Below are positions 1 through 6,886 of a stretch of 8,276 nt of DNA, in pieces. Location of the stretch: assembly GCA_937926065.1 (NCBI GenBank), contig CALANM010000136.1:1-8276 (forward strand). Reading direction: 5' to 3'. Positions within the stretch are counted from its first letter, which is position 1. The number at the start of each line of letters is the position of its first letter. Under the pieces are notes generated by a model. The model did not search any database and was not told the origin of the DNA. It was given only the letters and a program-made list of their open reading frames with translations. The translations under genes were made by a program, and so were the position numbers. Source of the stretch: an uncultured Microbacterium sp. (lineage in GTDB: Bacteria; Actinomycetota; Actinomycetes; Actinomycetales; Microbacteriaceae).

Positions 1-717
1 GTCGCCGAGGGCGCCCACGTGACGGGCGTGGACCTCAACGGCGCCGGGCTCGCGGCACTCGTGGACGACCTCGGTCAGCTGGGTGAGCGGTTCACGCCGC
101 TCGTGCTCGACATCACCGACCAGGCCGCCCAGACCGCGATGATCGAGACCGCCTCCGGACCGGATGGCGCCCTCGACGTACTTGTCAACAATGCGGCGGT
201 GTTCCTGCTCAACGGGCTCGAGGCCTCCGAAGAGGACTGGCGGCGCACGATCGACGTCAACCTCCTCGCGCCCGCGCAGATCGTGCAGCGCGCGGCTCCC
301 GCGCTGCGCCGGGCGGCGCCGCGGGCCGCCGTCGTGAACGTTGCGAGCATCTCCGCGCACGTGGCGCAGCGCGACCGATGGACCTACAACGCGGCCAAGG
401 GCGGGGTCCTCTCCCTCACGCGGAACCAGGCGCTCGACCTCGCGCGGGACGGCATCCGGGTCAACAGCGTGAGCCCTGGCTATGTCTGGACCGAGGTGCT
501 CGACCGCGGCGCGGGCGGCGATCGCGCGAAGTGGGAGCCGATCTGGGGCTCGTTCTGCTTCCTGGGACGCTGCGCGGAGCCGTTCGAGATCGCGGCTGCG
601 ATCGCGTTCCTCGCCTCGGACGCCGCATCGTTCATCACGGGGAACGACCTGCTCGTGGATGGCGGCCTCGTGTCGATGAGCCCGGACGGTGCGACGACGT
701 ACGAGTTCAGCTCATGA
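1..717 (+). CDS. SDR family oxidoreductase, 5'-truncated by window edge
   Basis: Classical short-chain dehydrogenase/reductase, a cytoplasmic NAD(P)-dependent enzyme that oxidises an alcohol or reduces a carbonyl. The frame is open from base 1, so the start codon and the TGxxxGIG cofactor loop lie outside; about 30 residues are probably missing. The GTG at 19 is internal and is not the start. Visible are the end of beta-2 with an Asp (GVDLN, often a sign of NAD preference), the NNAA motif (residues 63-66 counted from the window edge), the catalytic Ser (116, in VNVASIS) and the YxxxK pair (Tyr at bases 385-387, in YNAAK), then the PGYVWTE loop and a C-terminal GNDLLVDGG typical of the family. 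The stop overlaps the next gene's start (ATGA, 714-717), so the two are translationally coupled. With the lactonase-like partner, a sugar or sugar-alcohol dehydrogenase is plausible, but substrate is inference. Confidence 0.93.
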   Translation, partial: VAEGAHVTGVDLNGAGLAALVDDLGQLGERFTPLVLDITDQAAQTAMIETASGPDGALDVLVNNAAVFLLNGLEASEEDWRRTIDVNLLAPAQIVQRAAPALRRAAPRAAVVNVASISAHVAQRDRWTYNAAKGGVLSLTRNQALDLARDGIRVNSVSPGYVWTEVLDRGAGGDRAKWEPIWGSFCFLGRCAEPFEIAAAIAFLASDAASFITGNDLLVDGGLVSMSPDGATTYEFSS

Positions 718-1607
718 CCGAGCACGACGCCATCGTCGATGCGCACGTCCACTTCTGGGAGCTCGATCGCTTCCACTACCCGTGGCTGGCCGATCCCGGC
801 GCCGAGGGACTGAATCACGACTACCTGCCAGCCGATCTCGCCGCCGACATCGGGGAACTCCCCGTGCGCGCGATCGTCCATGTGCAGGCCGAGATGGACC
901 ACGCACTGGATCCCGCTGCCGAGACCGCGTGGCTCGCGTCGCTCAAGGAGGCCGGCAGTCCTGGGGCGCCGACGGTGTGCGTCGGGTACGCGGACCTCAG
1001 GTCGCCCGACCTGCCCGACGTGCTGGATCGGCACGAGCAGTTCGAGCTGTTCCGCGGCATCCGCCAGGAGGCGTGGTTCGACCCGCAGTCGCAGCGGGCC
1101 GACATCCCGCGGATCAACCTGCTGGATGACCCGGCGTGGCAACGCGGGCTCGACGAGCTCGAGCGACGAGGGCTCACCTTCGACCTGCTGGTGTGGCCTG
1201 CCCAGCTCGAGCAGGCGGCCGCGATCTTCCGGGAGCGTCCGGGGTTGCCGGTCGTGGTCGAGCACCTGGGACTCCCGGTCGACCCGGAGGCGCGAGAGGT
1301 TTGGCGCAGCGCGATACGGGCGTTCGCGCAGCACGTGCCGCACGCGCTCCTGAAGATCTCGGCGCTCCGCTTCATCTCACCGACCTGGGATGCCGCGGAG
1401 CTCAGTCCGGTTGTCGCCGAGGCGATCGACCTCTTCGGCGTCGATCGCTGCATGCTCGGCAGCAACTTTCCGGTCGATCGGCCGGCGGTGTCCTACCGCA
1501 CAGTCTGGGCGCGGTTCGGGGAGTCGATCAGCGGCTTCTCCGCGGTTGAACGGGCTGCGGTCCTGCACGGCACCGCCCAGCGCTTCTACCGCATCTCGCT
1601 CGGCTGA
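714..1607 (+). CDS. Amidohydrolase_2 family metal-dependent hydrolase (COG3618, fuconolactonase-like)
   Basis: Predicted 297-residue TIM-barrel hydrolase of the amidohydrolase_2 family, the group that includes L-fuconolactonase and 2-pyrone-4,6-dicarboxylate lactonase. The N-terminal DAHVHFW (His11, His13) is the family metal-site motif. Also visible are VVEHLG (His184) after a beta strand and GSNFPVD (Asp255) near the C-terminus, which matches the conserved end of this family. The length is normal. The start is the ATG at 714, which overlaps the SDR stop. No clear Shine-Dalgarno precedes it, so coupled translation is likely. A frame that stays open to 378 upstream lies inside the SDR and is not used. 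Pairing with an SDR fits oxidation of a sugar to a lactone followed by ring opening. The exact substrate (fuconolactone, rhamnonolactone or another lactone) is not resolved. Confidence 0.9.
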   Translation: MTEHDAIVDAHVHFWELDRFHYPWLADPGAEGLNHDYLPADLAADIGELPVRAIVHVQAEMDHALDPAAETAWLASLKEAGSPGAPTVCVGYADLRSPDLPDVLDRHEQFELFRGIRQEAWFDPQSQRADIPRINLLDDPAWQRGLDELERRGLTFDLLVWPAQLEQAAAIFRERPGLPVVVEHLGLPVDPEAREVWRSAIRAFAQHVPHALLKISALRFISPTWDAAELSPVVAEAIDLFGVDRCMLGSNFPVDRPAVSYRTVWARFGESISGFSAVERAAVLHGTAQRFYRISLG

Positions 1608-1611
1608 CGGC

Positions 1612-1628
1612 CCGGCCCGTCCGGCCGG
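1612..1628. terminator. Putative bidirectional terminator hairpin
   Basis: A perfect 6-bp inverted repeat, CCGGCC (1612-1617) and GGCCGG (1623-1628), encloses the loop CGTCC. It sits in the 24-base gap between the hydrolase stop (1607) and the stop of the convergent SDR gene (1632), where a terminator serving both strands would be expected. There is no U-tract on either side, which is common for GC-rich actinobacterial terminators but weakens the call. Confidence 0.45.
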
Positions 1629-1631
1629 AGG

Positions 1632-2444
1632 TCAGGCGGGGCGTACGGGAGCGAAATCGCGCATCACCTCGCGGTGGTGCGCGTCGACCATCTGCTCGGT
1701 GCGGGGGTCGGTGAAGATGAACAGCCGGTCCTCGTCGATCCCCTCGAGCACGAGCGCCGCGACGGCGTCCGGCTCGAGCGGTGGGGAGAAGTCGTACGTG
1801 CGCGTCGGCGGGAGTTCGTCGGCGGACGTCGCGGTGCGCAGCGCGTCGGGGCGGACCCGCTCCGACGCGAAGATCGTCGTCGACACGACGCCGGGGCACA
1901 GCACGGACACGCCGACGCCGGTTCCCGCGAGTTCGGAGCGCAGAGACTCCGACAGCCCGACGACGCCGTACTTCGTAGCGGAGTACAGCGCACTGACCCC
2001 GCTCGGGACGAGTCCGAGGATCGACGCCGTGTTGACGATGTGGCCGCCGTCCGGGCTGCCCAGCAGGTCCGGCAGGAACTCGTGGATGCCGTGGATCACG
2101 CCCCACAGGTTCACCCCGACGACCCACTGCCAGTCCGCCATGGCCGCGTGGGTGCCACGGCGCCGCAGTGCGACACCGGCGTTGTTGCACACGACGGTGA
2201 CGTCTCCGCGCCAGTCCCGGATGCGCCGGCCGGCAGCCGCCACGCTCTCGCGCGAGGCGACGTCGCATTGCAGCGGCAGTGTGCGCCCGCCGCGCGGGTC
2301 GATGAGTGCGGCGGTCTCGGCCGCACGTTCGCCGTCGAGGTCGAGCGCGGCGACCGACAGGCCGCGTTCTGCGAATGCCCGCGTGAGCGCGCGGCCGATT
2401 CCGCTGCCCGCGCCCGTAACGACTGCGGTGCCCTTCCACTGCAT
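1632..2444 (-). CDS. SDR family NAD(P)-dependent oxidoreductase, complete
   Basis: Complete classical SDR of 270 residues. The Rossmann loop TGAGSGIG is at residues 10-17, Asp35 ends beta-2 (VAALDLD, suggesting NAD over NADP), CDV is at 60-62, and NNAG is at 87-90. The catalytic triad residues are Ser141, Tyr154 and Lys158 (YSATK), followed by the CPGVVSTT loop. The start is the ATG at 2444, preceded by AGAGAGG (2458-2452) with a 7-base spacer. A longer frame open to 2540 adds 32 non-family residues and overlaps the divergent promoter, so it was rejected. The C-terminal 50 residues (ending in a stretch around EPDAVAALVLEGIDEDR) lack the GxxxxVDGG end of the first SDR, so the two are different subfamilies and not a recent duplication. 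The gene is divergent from the ABC operon and convergent with the hydrolase. The substrate is unknown. Confidence 0.93.
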   Translation of the reverse strand: MQWKGTAVVTGAGSGIGRALTRAFAERGLSVAALDLDGERAAETAALIDPRGGRTLPLQCDVASRESVAAAGRRIRDWRGDVTVVCNNAGVALRRRGTHAAMADWQWVVGVNLWGVIHGIHEFLPDLLGSPDGGHIVNTASILGLVPSGVSALYSATKYGVVGLSESLRSELAGTGVGVSVLCPGVVSTTIFASERVRPDALRTATSADELPPTRTYDFSPPLEPDAVAALVLEGIDEDRLFIFTDPRTEQMVDAHHREVMRDFAPVRPA

Positions 2445-2451
2445 GATGACG

Positions 2452-2458
2452 CCTCTCT
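2452..2458 (-). promoter_or_regulatory. Ribosome binding site for the leftward SDR
   Basis: The minus strand reads AGAGAGG here, 7 bases before the ATG at 2444. It fixes the start against the longer in-frame option. It is directly next to the left GGATCC element. Confidence 0.7.
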
Positions 2459-2472
2459 GGATCCGAAATGGC
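2458..2472 (+). promoter_or_regulatory. Candidate operator half, left copy (TGGATCC-N4-TGGC)
   Basis: TGGATCC (2458-2464) is followed after four bases by TGGC (2469-2472). The same two words with a five-base spacer occur in inverted orientation at 2513-2528. The GGATCC cores are 63 bp apart, close to six helical turns. The site would lie in the 5' leader of the leftward SDR, at its ribosome binding site. A role in regulation is inference from two copies only. Confidence 0.25.
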
Positions 2473-2485
2473 CGCTTCTCTCGAA

Positions 2486-2517
2486 AGAGTAGCCCACTGG
2501 CTTGACGAAAATGCCAA
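2486..2517 (-). promoter_or_regulatory. Weak candidate promoter for the leftward SDR
   Basis: On the minus strand TTGGCA (2517-2512) matches the TTGACA -35 consensus at five of six positions. The -10 is uncertain: GCTACT (2493-2488) at an 18-base spacing, or TACTCT (2491-2486, TAnnnT type) at 20. It would overlap the rightward promoter, so the two could interfere or share a regulator. Confidence 0.25.
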
Positions 2518-2530
2518 AATGGGATCCAAT
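2502..2530 (+). promoter_or_regulatory. Sigma-70-type promoter of the ABC importer operon
   Basis: The -35 TTGACG (2502-2507) matches the consensus at five of six positions. After 17 bases comes the -10 TCCAAT (2525-2530), four of six including the last T and the AA core. Transcription would start near 2537, giving a leader of about 25 bases. This is an AT-richer patch in otherwise GC-rich DNA. The -10 lies inside a near-palindrome (2519-2530), so a repressor there would block the promoter. Confidence 0.55.
2513..2530 (-). promoter_or_regulatory. Candidate operator over the -10 (right copy)
   Basis: ATGGGATCCAAT (2519-2530) is symmetric at 10 of 12 positions around GATC. Read on the minus strand, it gives TGGATCC (2528-2522), five bases, then TGGC (2516-2513), the inverted counterpart of the element at 2458-2472. 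Overlap with the proposed -10 suggests repression. The regulator is unknown; GntR- or LacI-type factors use short symmetric sites like this, but none is encoded in the visible DNA. Confidence 0.3.
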
Positions 2531-2548
2531 AAGGCTTCAAGACTCAAC

Positions 2549-2555
2549 GAGGAGG
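2549..2555 (+). promoter_or_regulatory. Strong ribosome binding site deciding a TTG start
   Basis: GAGGAGG ends six bases before the TTG at 2562, an ideal spacing. It shows that the binding-protein gene starts at this TTG and not at the upstream in-frame TTG at 2502, which is part of the -35 box. Confidence 0.85.
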
Positions 2556-2561
2556 CATATC

Positions 2562-4187
2562 TTGCATCACCAGTCACATGCCCGCGGCCGGTTCTGGAAG
2601 CGGACGACGACGTTGCTCACCACGGTCGCCGCGGTAGCGGCACTCGTGCTCACCGGGTGCACCGCTGCGCCACCCGCCGAGTCGGCGACGACCGGTGGCT
2701 CCCTGCGCATCGCGACCCCGGACGGCGTCCCCGCCGCGTTCAACCTCGGTTCGGCGTACCCGCTGTCGACCCTCACGTTCTACGAGGTCGCATGGCCGCT
2801 CTTCCTGCCGTCGCAGACCGACTTCGATATCGAGAACGGTCTCGCTGACTCGTATGAGCGATCCGACGACGGCCTCGTCCACACCATCGGCATACGCGAG
2901 GGGATGACCTTCCACGACGGCTCGCCGATCGATGCTGCGTCGATCGTCGAGGTGCTCGACTCCTACTTCTTCGCGGACAGTCCCCTCAGAGACGAGGGCG
3001 CGTACAGCATCGTCTCCGGTGCGTTCGGCTCACCGCCCACGATCGCGTCCGTGGAGGCGTCCGACGACCTCACAGTCGAGGTCACGCTCACGGAGCCGCG
3101 TGCGGACATCCGCGACCCGCTGTTCCAGATGCCGATCATGAACCCGCGGATCATGGCGCAGGAGGGCTGGGACACTGACGTCGAACTGCTCGGTCAGGCC
3201 GGGTCCGGGCCATTCCGGATCACGAACTTCTCGCCTGGCGCGTTCGTCGAGTTCGAGCGGTACGAGGACTTCATCGAGCCGGTCTCACTCGACCGACTTC
3301 GGATCGAGCAGATCGTCGACCCTGCGGCACGCGCCCTTGCGGTGCAGAGCGGGACGGTCGACGTCGCTCTCGAACTCACGCCGGAGGACCACGTGCGACT
3401 TGCCGGCACCGAAGGGTTCCAGGAGCATGCATCTCAGGCCGGCAACAACGTGTTCATGCGTCTGCTGCCTCCGCATCTGCCGCAGTTGGACGACCCGCGC
3501 GTGCGCGAAGCGATCGGCCTCGCGATGAACATCGACGCCTACCGCGAGGCGTTCCTCAACCCCGCGACCGCGCAAGCCAGCACGCAGCCTGTCGTCGTCG
3601 CGGGGGTCGCCGGCCACGACCAGTCCATCCCGGCGCACGAATATGACCCCGAGAAGGCCCAGGAGCTGCTGGAGGAGGCTGGCGTGACCGACCTCACGCT
3701 GCGGACGCTCACGATGGAGACATCCGGTCCGCTGCTCGAACTCCGCGCGATGCACGAAGCTGTCGCGGCCGATCTCGAGGCGGTGGGGATCACTGTCGAG
3801 CTCGACGTCGTCGACCAGCCGACCTACTTCGCCGAGCGGTACAACTACGACTACGAGATCCTGTGGTACGGGAACGGGTACAACCCGGACTTCATCTTCC
3901 GTCTCTTCTACCTGGGCTACCCGACCCCGTGGAGCGAGCCGTATCCGCTCGCTGACCCGCGGGTCGCGCAGCTCATGCAGGAGGCCACGACGTCGATTGA
4001 CCGGGACCAGCAGATCGCCGACTGGCAGGAGCTGCAGCGCCTCAACCACGACGAGCTGTTCGTGGGCGTGCCGATCGCCGACGTCGGATCCTCGGCCATC
4101 TCGACCGCGCAGGTGCACGGCTTCGAGCTCGGCTGGTCCGACCGCGGCAAGCTGGCCTGGCTCTTCCAGGACACCACCGTCGGATGA
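2562..4187 (+). CDS. ABC transporter substrate-binding lipoprotein, family 5 (SBP_bac_5, Opp/Dpp type)
   Basis: Extracytoplasmic solute-binding lipoprotein of 541 residues that captures the ligand and delivers it to the permeases encoded next. The start is TTG at 2562 behind GAGGAGG. This gives a proper lipoprotein signal: a basic N-region (residues 8-14), a hydrophobic stretch (17-30) and the lipobox LTGC with Cys33 as the lipidated residue. The family 5 signature region is at about 94-125 (LADSYE, then GMTFHDGSPIDA). The length is typical of the family. The stop overlaps the next start (ATGA at 4184-4187). Family 5 proteins bind di- and oligopeptides, but also oligosaccharides, glutathione, opines and metals, so the ligand cannot be named. 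The neighbouring SDR and lactonase-like genes hint at a sugar-related ligand, which is inference only. Confidence 0.95.
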   Translation: MHHQSHARGRFWKRTTTLLTTVAAVAALVLTGCTAAPPAESATTGGSLRIATPDGVPAAFNLGSAYPLSTLTFYEVAWPLFLPSQTDFDIENGLADSYERSDDGLVHTIGIREGMTFHDGSPIDAASIVEVLDSYFFADSPLRDEGAYSIVSGAFGSPPTIASVEASDDLTVEVTLTEPRADIRDPLFQMPIMNPRIMAQEGWDTDVELLGQAGSGPFRITNFSPGAFVEFERYEDFIEPVSLDRLRIEQIVDPAARALAVQSGTVDVALELTPEDHVRLAGTEGFQEHASQAGNNVFMRLLPPHLPQLDDPRVREAIGLAMNIDAYREAFLNPATAQASTQPVVVAGVAGHDQSIPAHEYDPEKAQELLEEAGVTDLTLRTLTMETSGPLLELRAMHEAVAADLEAVGITVELDVVDQPTYFAERYNYDYEILWYGNGYNPDFIFRLFYLGYPTPWSEPYPLADPRVAQLMQEATTSIDRDQQIADWQELQRLNHDELFVGVPIADVGSSAISTAQVHGFELGWSDRGKLAWLFQDTTVG

Positions 4188-5257
4188 GCTTCGCCCAACC
4201 CAGCGCGAGACGAGTCCGGGGCGGGCGCACCGCGTTCGCCCCGGGTTCGCTCGCTCGTGTCATCCTTGGCCGGGTCGCGATCCTCCCGGTCGTCCTCCTG
4301 GGCATCGTCGCCGTCGTGTTCCTGCTCAACCGGGCCGTACCCGGCGATCCCGCGCAGGTCTATGCGGGCGGCGACCGCGCCGATCCGGAGGTCGTGGCCC
4401 GACTGCGCGAGCAGTGGGGCCTGGACCGCCCGCTTCTCGAGCAGTTCTTCCGGTACCTCGGGCAGCTGCTGCAGGGAGACCTCGGATGGTCGTTCTCCCA
4501 GCACGCCCCCGTCGTCGACGTCCTCGCGGCGAAGATACCGGCCACGGTCGAGCTCACGCTCGCCGCGCTGCTGATCGGGATCCCCATCGGGCTCGCACTC
4601 GGTATCCGGTCGGCCCGATCGCCGGGGTCGTGGGTCGACCACATCTGCCGGATTCTCGCTATCGGCGGTATCTCGGTGCCGATCTTCTGGCTCGGCCTCA
4701 TGCTCGCGTACCTGTTCGGAGTCGTGCTCGGCTGGTTCCCGATCTCCGGCCGCATGCCGGCGTTCAGCGAGTTCCAGCCCATCACCGGGCTCTTGGTGCT
4801 GGACGCGCTCCTGCGGCTCGACTTCCCGATGCTCGGCTCGGCCCTCTGGCATCTGTTCCTGCCCGCGGTCACGCTCGCGGTCTACCCCGCCGCCGTCGTG
4901 GCACGGTTCGCACGGTCGAGCTACCTGGACGTGTTCAGCGAGAACTACATCCGCACCGCGCGTGCGTTCGGCATCCGGCCGCGCGTCATCGTCGGCGTGC
5001 TCGCCACCAAGAACGCGGTGCTGCCGCTCATCAACCTGCTCGGGCTGCTCATCCCGAGCCTCATCGTGGGGGCGGTACTCGTTGAGATCGTCTTCTCGTG
5101 GCCCGGCATCGGCAGGTTCCTCTTGGATGCCCTCCTCGCACGGGACTACATCGTGGTGCAGTCCGTGACGCTGCTGGTCGGCGTCCTCTACGTGCTGCTG
5201 AATCTCACCGCAGACATCCTGCACGCGGTGCTCGACCCCAGGACCCGGAAGACATGA
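4184..5257 (+). CDS. ABC transporter permease, DppB/OppB type
   Basis: Inner-membrane permease of 357 residues, one half of the translocation pore. An N-terminal membrane helix (about 28-48) is followed by the family motif NRAVPGDPA (49-57) and by GDLGWSF (98-104). Further hydrophobic segments lie at about 123-141, 156-185, 221-240, 277-302 and 325-345. The cytoplasmic EAA-type coupling loop, which docks on the ATPases, is at about 255-269 (YIRTARAFG). The ATG at 4184 overlaps the lipoprotein stop by four bases. The basic N-terminal tail of about 20 residues is longer than in many DppB proteins, so a later start cannot be excluded, but the ATGA junction supports this one. The gene is followed by another ATGA overlap at 5254-5257. 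Confidence 0.95.
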   Translation: MSFAQPSARRVRGGRTAFAPGSLARVILGRVAILPVVLLGIVAVVFLLNRAVPGDPAQVYAGGDRADPEVVARLREQWGLDRPLLEQFFRYLGQLLQGDLGWSFSQHAPVVDVLAAKIPATVELTLAALLIGIPIGLALGIRSARSPGSWVDHICRILAIGGISVPIFWLGLMLAYLFGVVLGWFPISGRMPAFSEFQPITGLLVLDALLRLDFPMLGSALWHLFLPAVTLAVYPAAVVARFARSSYLDVFSENYIRTARAFGIRPRVIVGVLATKNAVLPLINLLGLLIPSLIVGAVLVEIVFSWPGIGRFLLDALLARDYIVVQSVTLLVGVLYVLLNLTADILHAVLDPRTRKT

Positions 5258-6090
5258 ACCTCACGCAGAACGACTTCGTGCGGCGCCTCCTGACGAACCG
5301 ACTGTCGGGCTTCGGCTTCGTGCTGCTGCTCGCGATCATCCTCGCGGTGGTGTTCGGGCCTCTGATCTGGACGGTGGACCCGACCGCGCAGAACCTCGCG
5401 GAGCGGATCGCGCCGCCGTCCGCCGCGCACCCACTCGGCACGGATAGCCTCGGACGGGACGTCCTCAGCCGCATTCTCTACGGCGGACGCACGACGCTGC
5501 TCATCACATTCACCGCGGTCTTGCTGTCCGGGATCATCGGCGCTGCGATCGGTCTCATCGCCGGCTACTTCGGTGGAGCGATCGATGCCGTGCTCATGCG
5601 GATCAACGACGTGCTGCTCGCTTTGCCCTTCCTGCTTCTCGCGCTCATGATCTCCGTCGCGCTCGGACCCGGGGTCGTCAACACGGCGATCGCGCTGACG
5701 ATCCCGGCGATTCCGCGCGACGCCCGACTGGTGCGCGCCGCGGTGCTCTCTGTGAAACAAGGGGACTACGTGTTCGCGGCCCGCGCCTCCGGGGTCCGAC
5801 CGCGCCGCATCATCACGCACCACGTGCTGCGGAACATCTCGAGCGGGGTCCTGATGGTGATGAGCGTCGGCGTCGCGTACTCGCTCCTCGCCGTTGCCGG
5901 GCTCGGCTTCCTCGGGCTGGGTGTGCAGCCGCCGGCGGCCGAGTGGGGCGCGATGCTCACGGACGGGCGCATGTACATCATCAGCAACCCCGTCGTCGTG
6001 CTCGTCCCCGGCCTCGCCATCATGCTGACGGCGTTGGCCGCCAATCTCGTGGGAGATGCGTTCCGTGATGCATTCGATGTCTCCGTCTGA
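5254..6090 (+). CDS. ABC transporter permease, DppC/OppC type
   Basis: Second permease half, 278 residues, close to the usual DppC length. It has an N-terminal helix (about 18-40), the characteristic periplasmic HPLGTDSLGRDVLSR motif (59-73), helices at about 80-105, 117-137, 200-223 and 245-266, and the EAA loop DYVFAARASGVRPRR (171-185). The start is the ATG at 5254, overlapping the preceding stop by four bases. The frame is open further upstream, but that part lies inside the first permease. The 3' end overlaps the first ATPase gene. Together with the preceding gene it should form the heterodimeric pore. Confidence 0.95.
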   Translation: MNLTQNDFVRRLLTNRLSGFGFVLLLAIILAVVFGPLIWTVDPTAQNLAERIAPPSAAHPLGTDSLGRDVLSRILYGGRTTLLITFTAVLLSGIIGAAIGLIAGYFGGAIDAVLMRINDVLLALPFLLLALMISVALGPGVVNTAIALTIPAIPRDARLVRAAVLSVKQGDYVFAARASGVRPRRIITHHVLRNISSGVLMVMSVGVAYSLLAVAGLGFLGLGVQPPAAEWGAMLTDGRMYIISNPVVVLVPGLAIMLTALAANLVGDAFRDAFDVSV

Positions 6091-6886
6091 GGCGCCTCTG
6101 CTCGAGGTCGAGGACCTTCGCATCGCTTTCGATCGCGGCGGTCGCCGTGTCGAAGCGGTCCGAGGCGTGTCCTTCGAGGTTGGCAGGGGAGCGTTCGTTG
6201 GGATCGTGGGACAGTCCGGTTGCGGGAAGTCCGTAACGGCGCGGGCCATCCTTGGTCTCGTCGACAACCACGCCCGCACTGGCGGCAGTATCCGGTACCT
6301 CGGTCGCGACGTCCTCACGATGCCAGAGCGGGACCTGCGCCGGCTCCGCGGCAACGACATTGCGATGGTGTTCCAGGATCCGAAGACGTCGCTGAACCCG
6401 GTGTTCTCGATCGGCCGCCAGCTGGAGCTTGCGCTGGAGGCGCACGGCCGCAAGCCGGAACGCGACCATCTGGTCCGCCTGCTGCAGCAGGTTGAGATCC
6501 CTGCCCCGGAGGCGCGCCTGAAGCAGTATCCGCACGAGCTCTCCGGCGGGATGCGGCAGCGCGTCATGATCGCGATGGCCTTGGCCAACGAGCCCGCCCT
6601 CCTCGTGGCGGACGAACCGACGACGGCGCTCGATGTGACGATTCAGGCCCAGATCCTGGATCTGCTGAAGCGGCTGAACCGACAGCTCGGGATGGCCGTG
6701 CTCCTCATCTCGCACTCGCTCGACGTCGTCGCGGACGTCGCAGAGCGGGTGCTCGTGTTCCACGAGGGGAGGAAGGTCGAGGAGGGTCCCACCGCGGCGG
6801 TCTTCACCGACCCGACCCATCCGCAGACCGTCGCGCTGCTCGCCGCCGATCACGGTGGCATGCCATCAGGGGAGACTGCCGAATGA
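6068..6886 (+). CDS. ABC transporter ATP-binding protein, DppD/OppD type, short C-terminus
   Basis: First nucleotide-binding subunit, 272 residues from the ATG at 6068. All ABC motifs are intact: Walker A GQSGCGKS (48-55), Q-loop Gln103 (VFQDPKTSLNP), signature LSGGM (158-162), Walker B LLVADEP (178-184) and H-loop His216. The start is ambiguous. GGGAG at 6051-6055 is followed by ATG 6056 (no spacer), GTG 6065 (9 bases) and ATG 6068 (12 bases), with another ATG at 6077; 6065 or 6068 seems most likely. Any of them overlaps the upstream permease. The protein ends about 20 residues after the HPQT segment and lacks the C-terminal oligo_HPY extension with its Cys cluster that OppD/DppD proteins (about 320-340 residues) usually carry. 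The frame ends cleanly at an ATGA overlap with the next gene, so this looks like a natural short form and not a frameshift. Confidence 0.93.
   Translation: MHSMSPSEAPLLEVEDLRIAFDRGGRRVEAVRGVSFEVGRGAFVGIVGQSGCGKSVTARAILGLVDNHARTGGSIRYLGRDVLTMPERDLRRLRGNDIAMVFQDPKTSLNPVFSIGRQLELALEAHGRKPERDHLVRLLQQVEIPAPEARLKQYPHELSGGMRQRVMIAMALANEPALLVADEPTTALDVTIQAQILDLLKRLNRQLGMAVLLISHSLDVVADVAERVLVFHEGRKVEEGPTAAVFTDPTHPQTVALLAADHGGMPSGETAE

Noticed and set aside
480..1343. Long minus-strand open frame opposite the hydrolase and SDR
   Set aside because: Its composition is rich in Arg, Gly and Pro with no recognisable motif, and both strands of this region are explained by plus-strand genes with intact family motifs. 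It is a GC-rich antisense shadow.
1390..2505. 371-codon plus-strand frame opposite the complete SDR
   Set aside because: It is Ser/Arg/Pro-rich and motif-free. The minus strand here encodes a full SDR with ribosome binding site and catalytic residues.
2501..2541. CTTGA (2501-2505) and TCAAG (2537-2541) as an inverted repeat operator
   Set aside because: Only five bases per arm separated by 31 bases; easily due to chance, and one arm is part of the -35 box.
3917..5224. 435-codon minus-strand open frame opposite the binding protein and first permease
   Set aside because: It is low-complexity, rich in Glu, Asp, Arg and Gln, as expected from the complement of GC-biased codons. It has no start context and lies opposite two well-supported genes.
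5188..6588. 466-codon minus-strand open frame opposite the permease C and ATPase D genes
   Set aside because: It is a shadow frame: charged, repetitive composition, no domain, and complete overlap with genes whose membrane and ABC motifs are intact.
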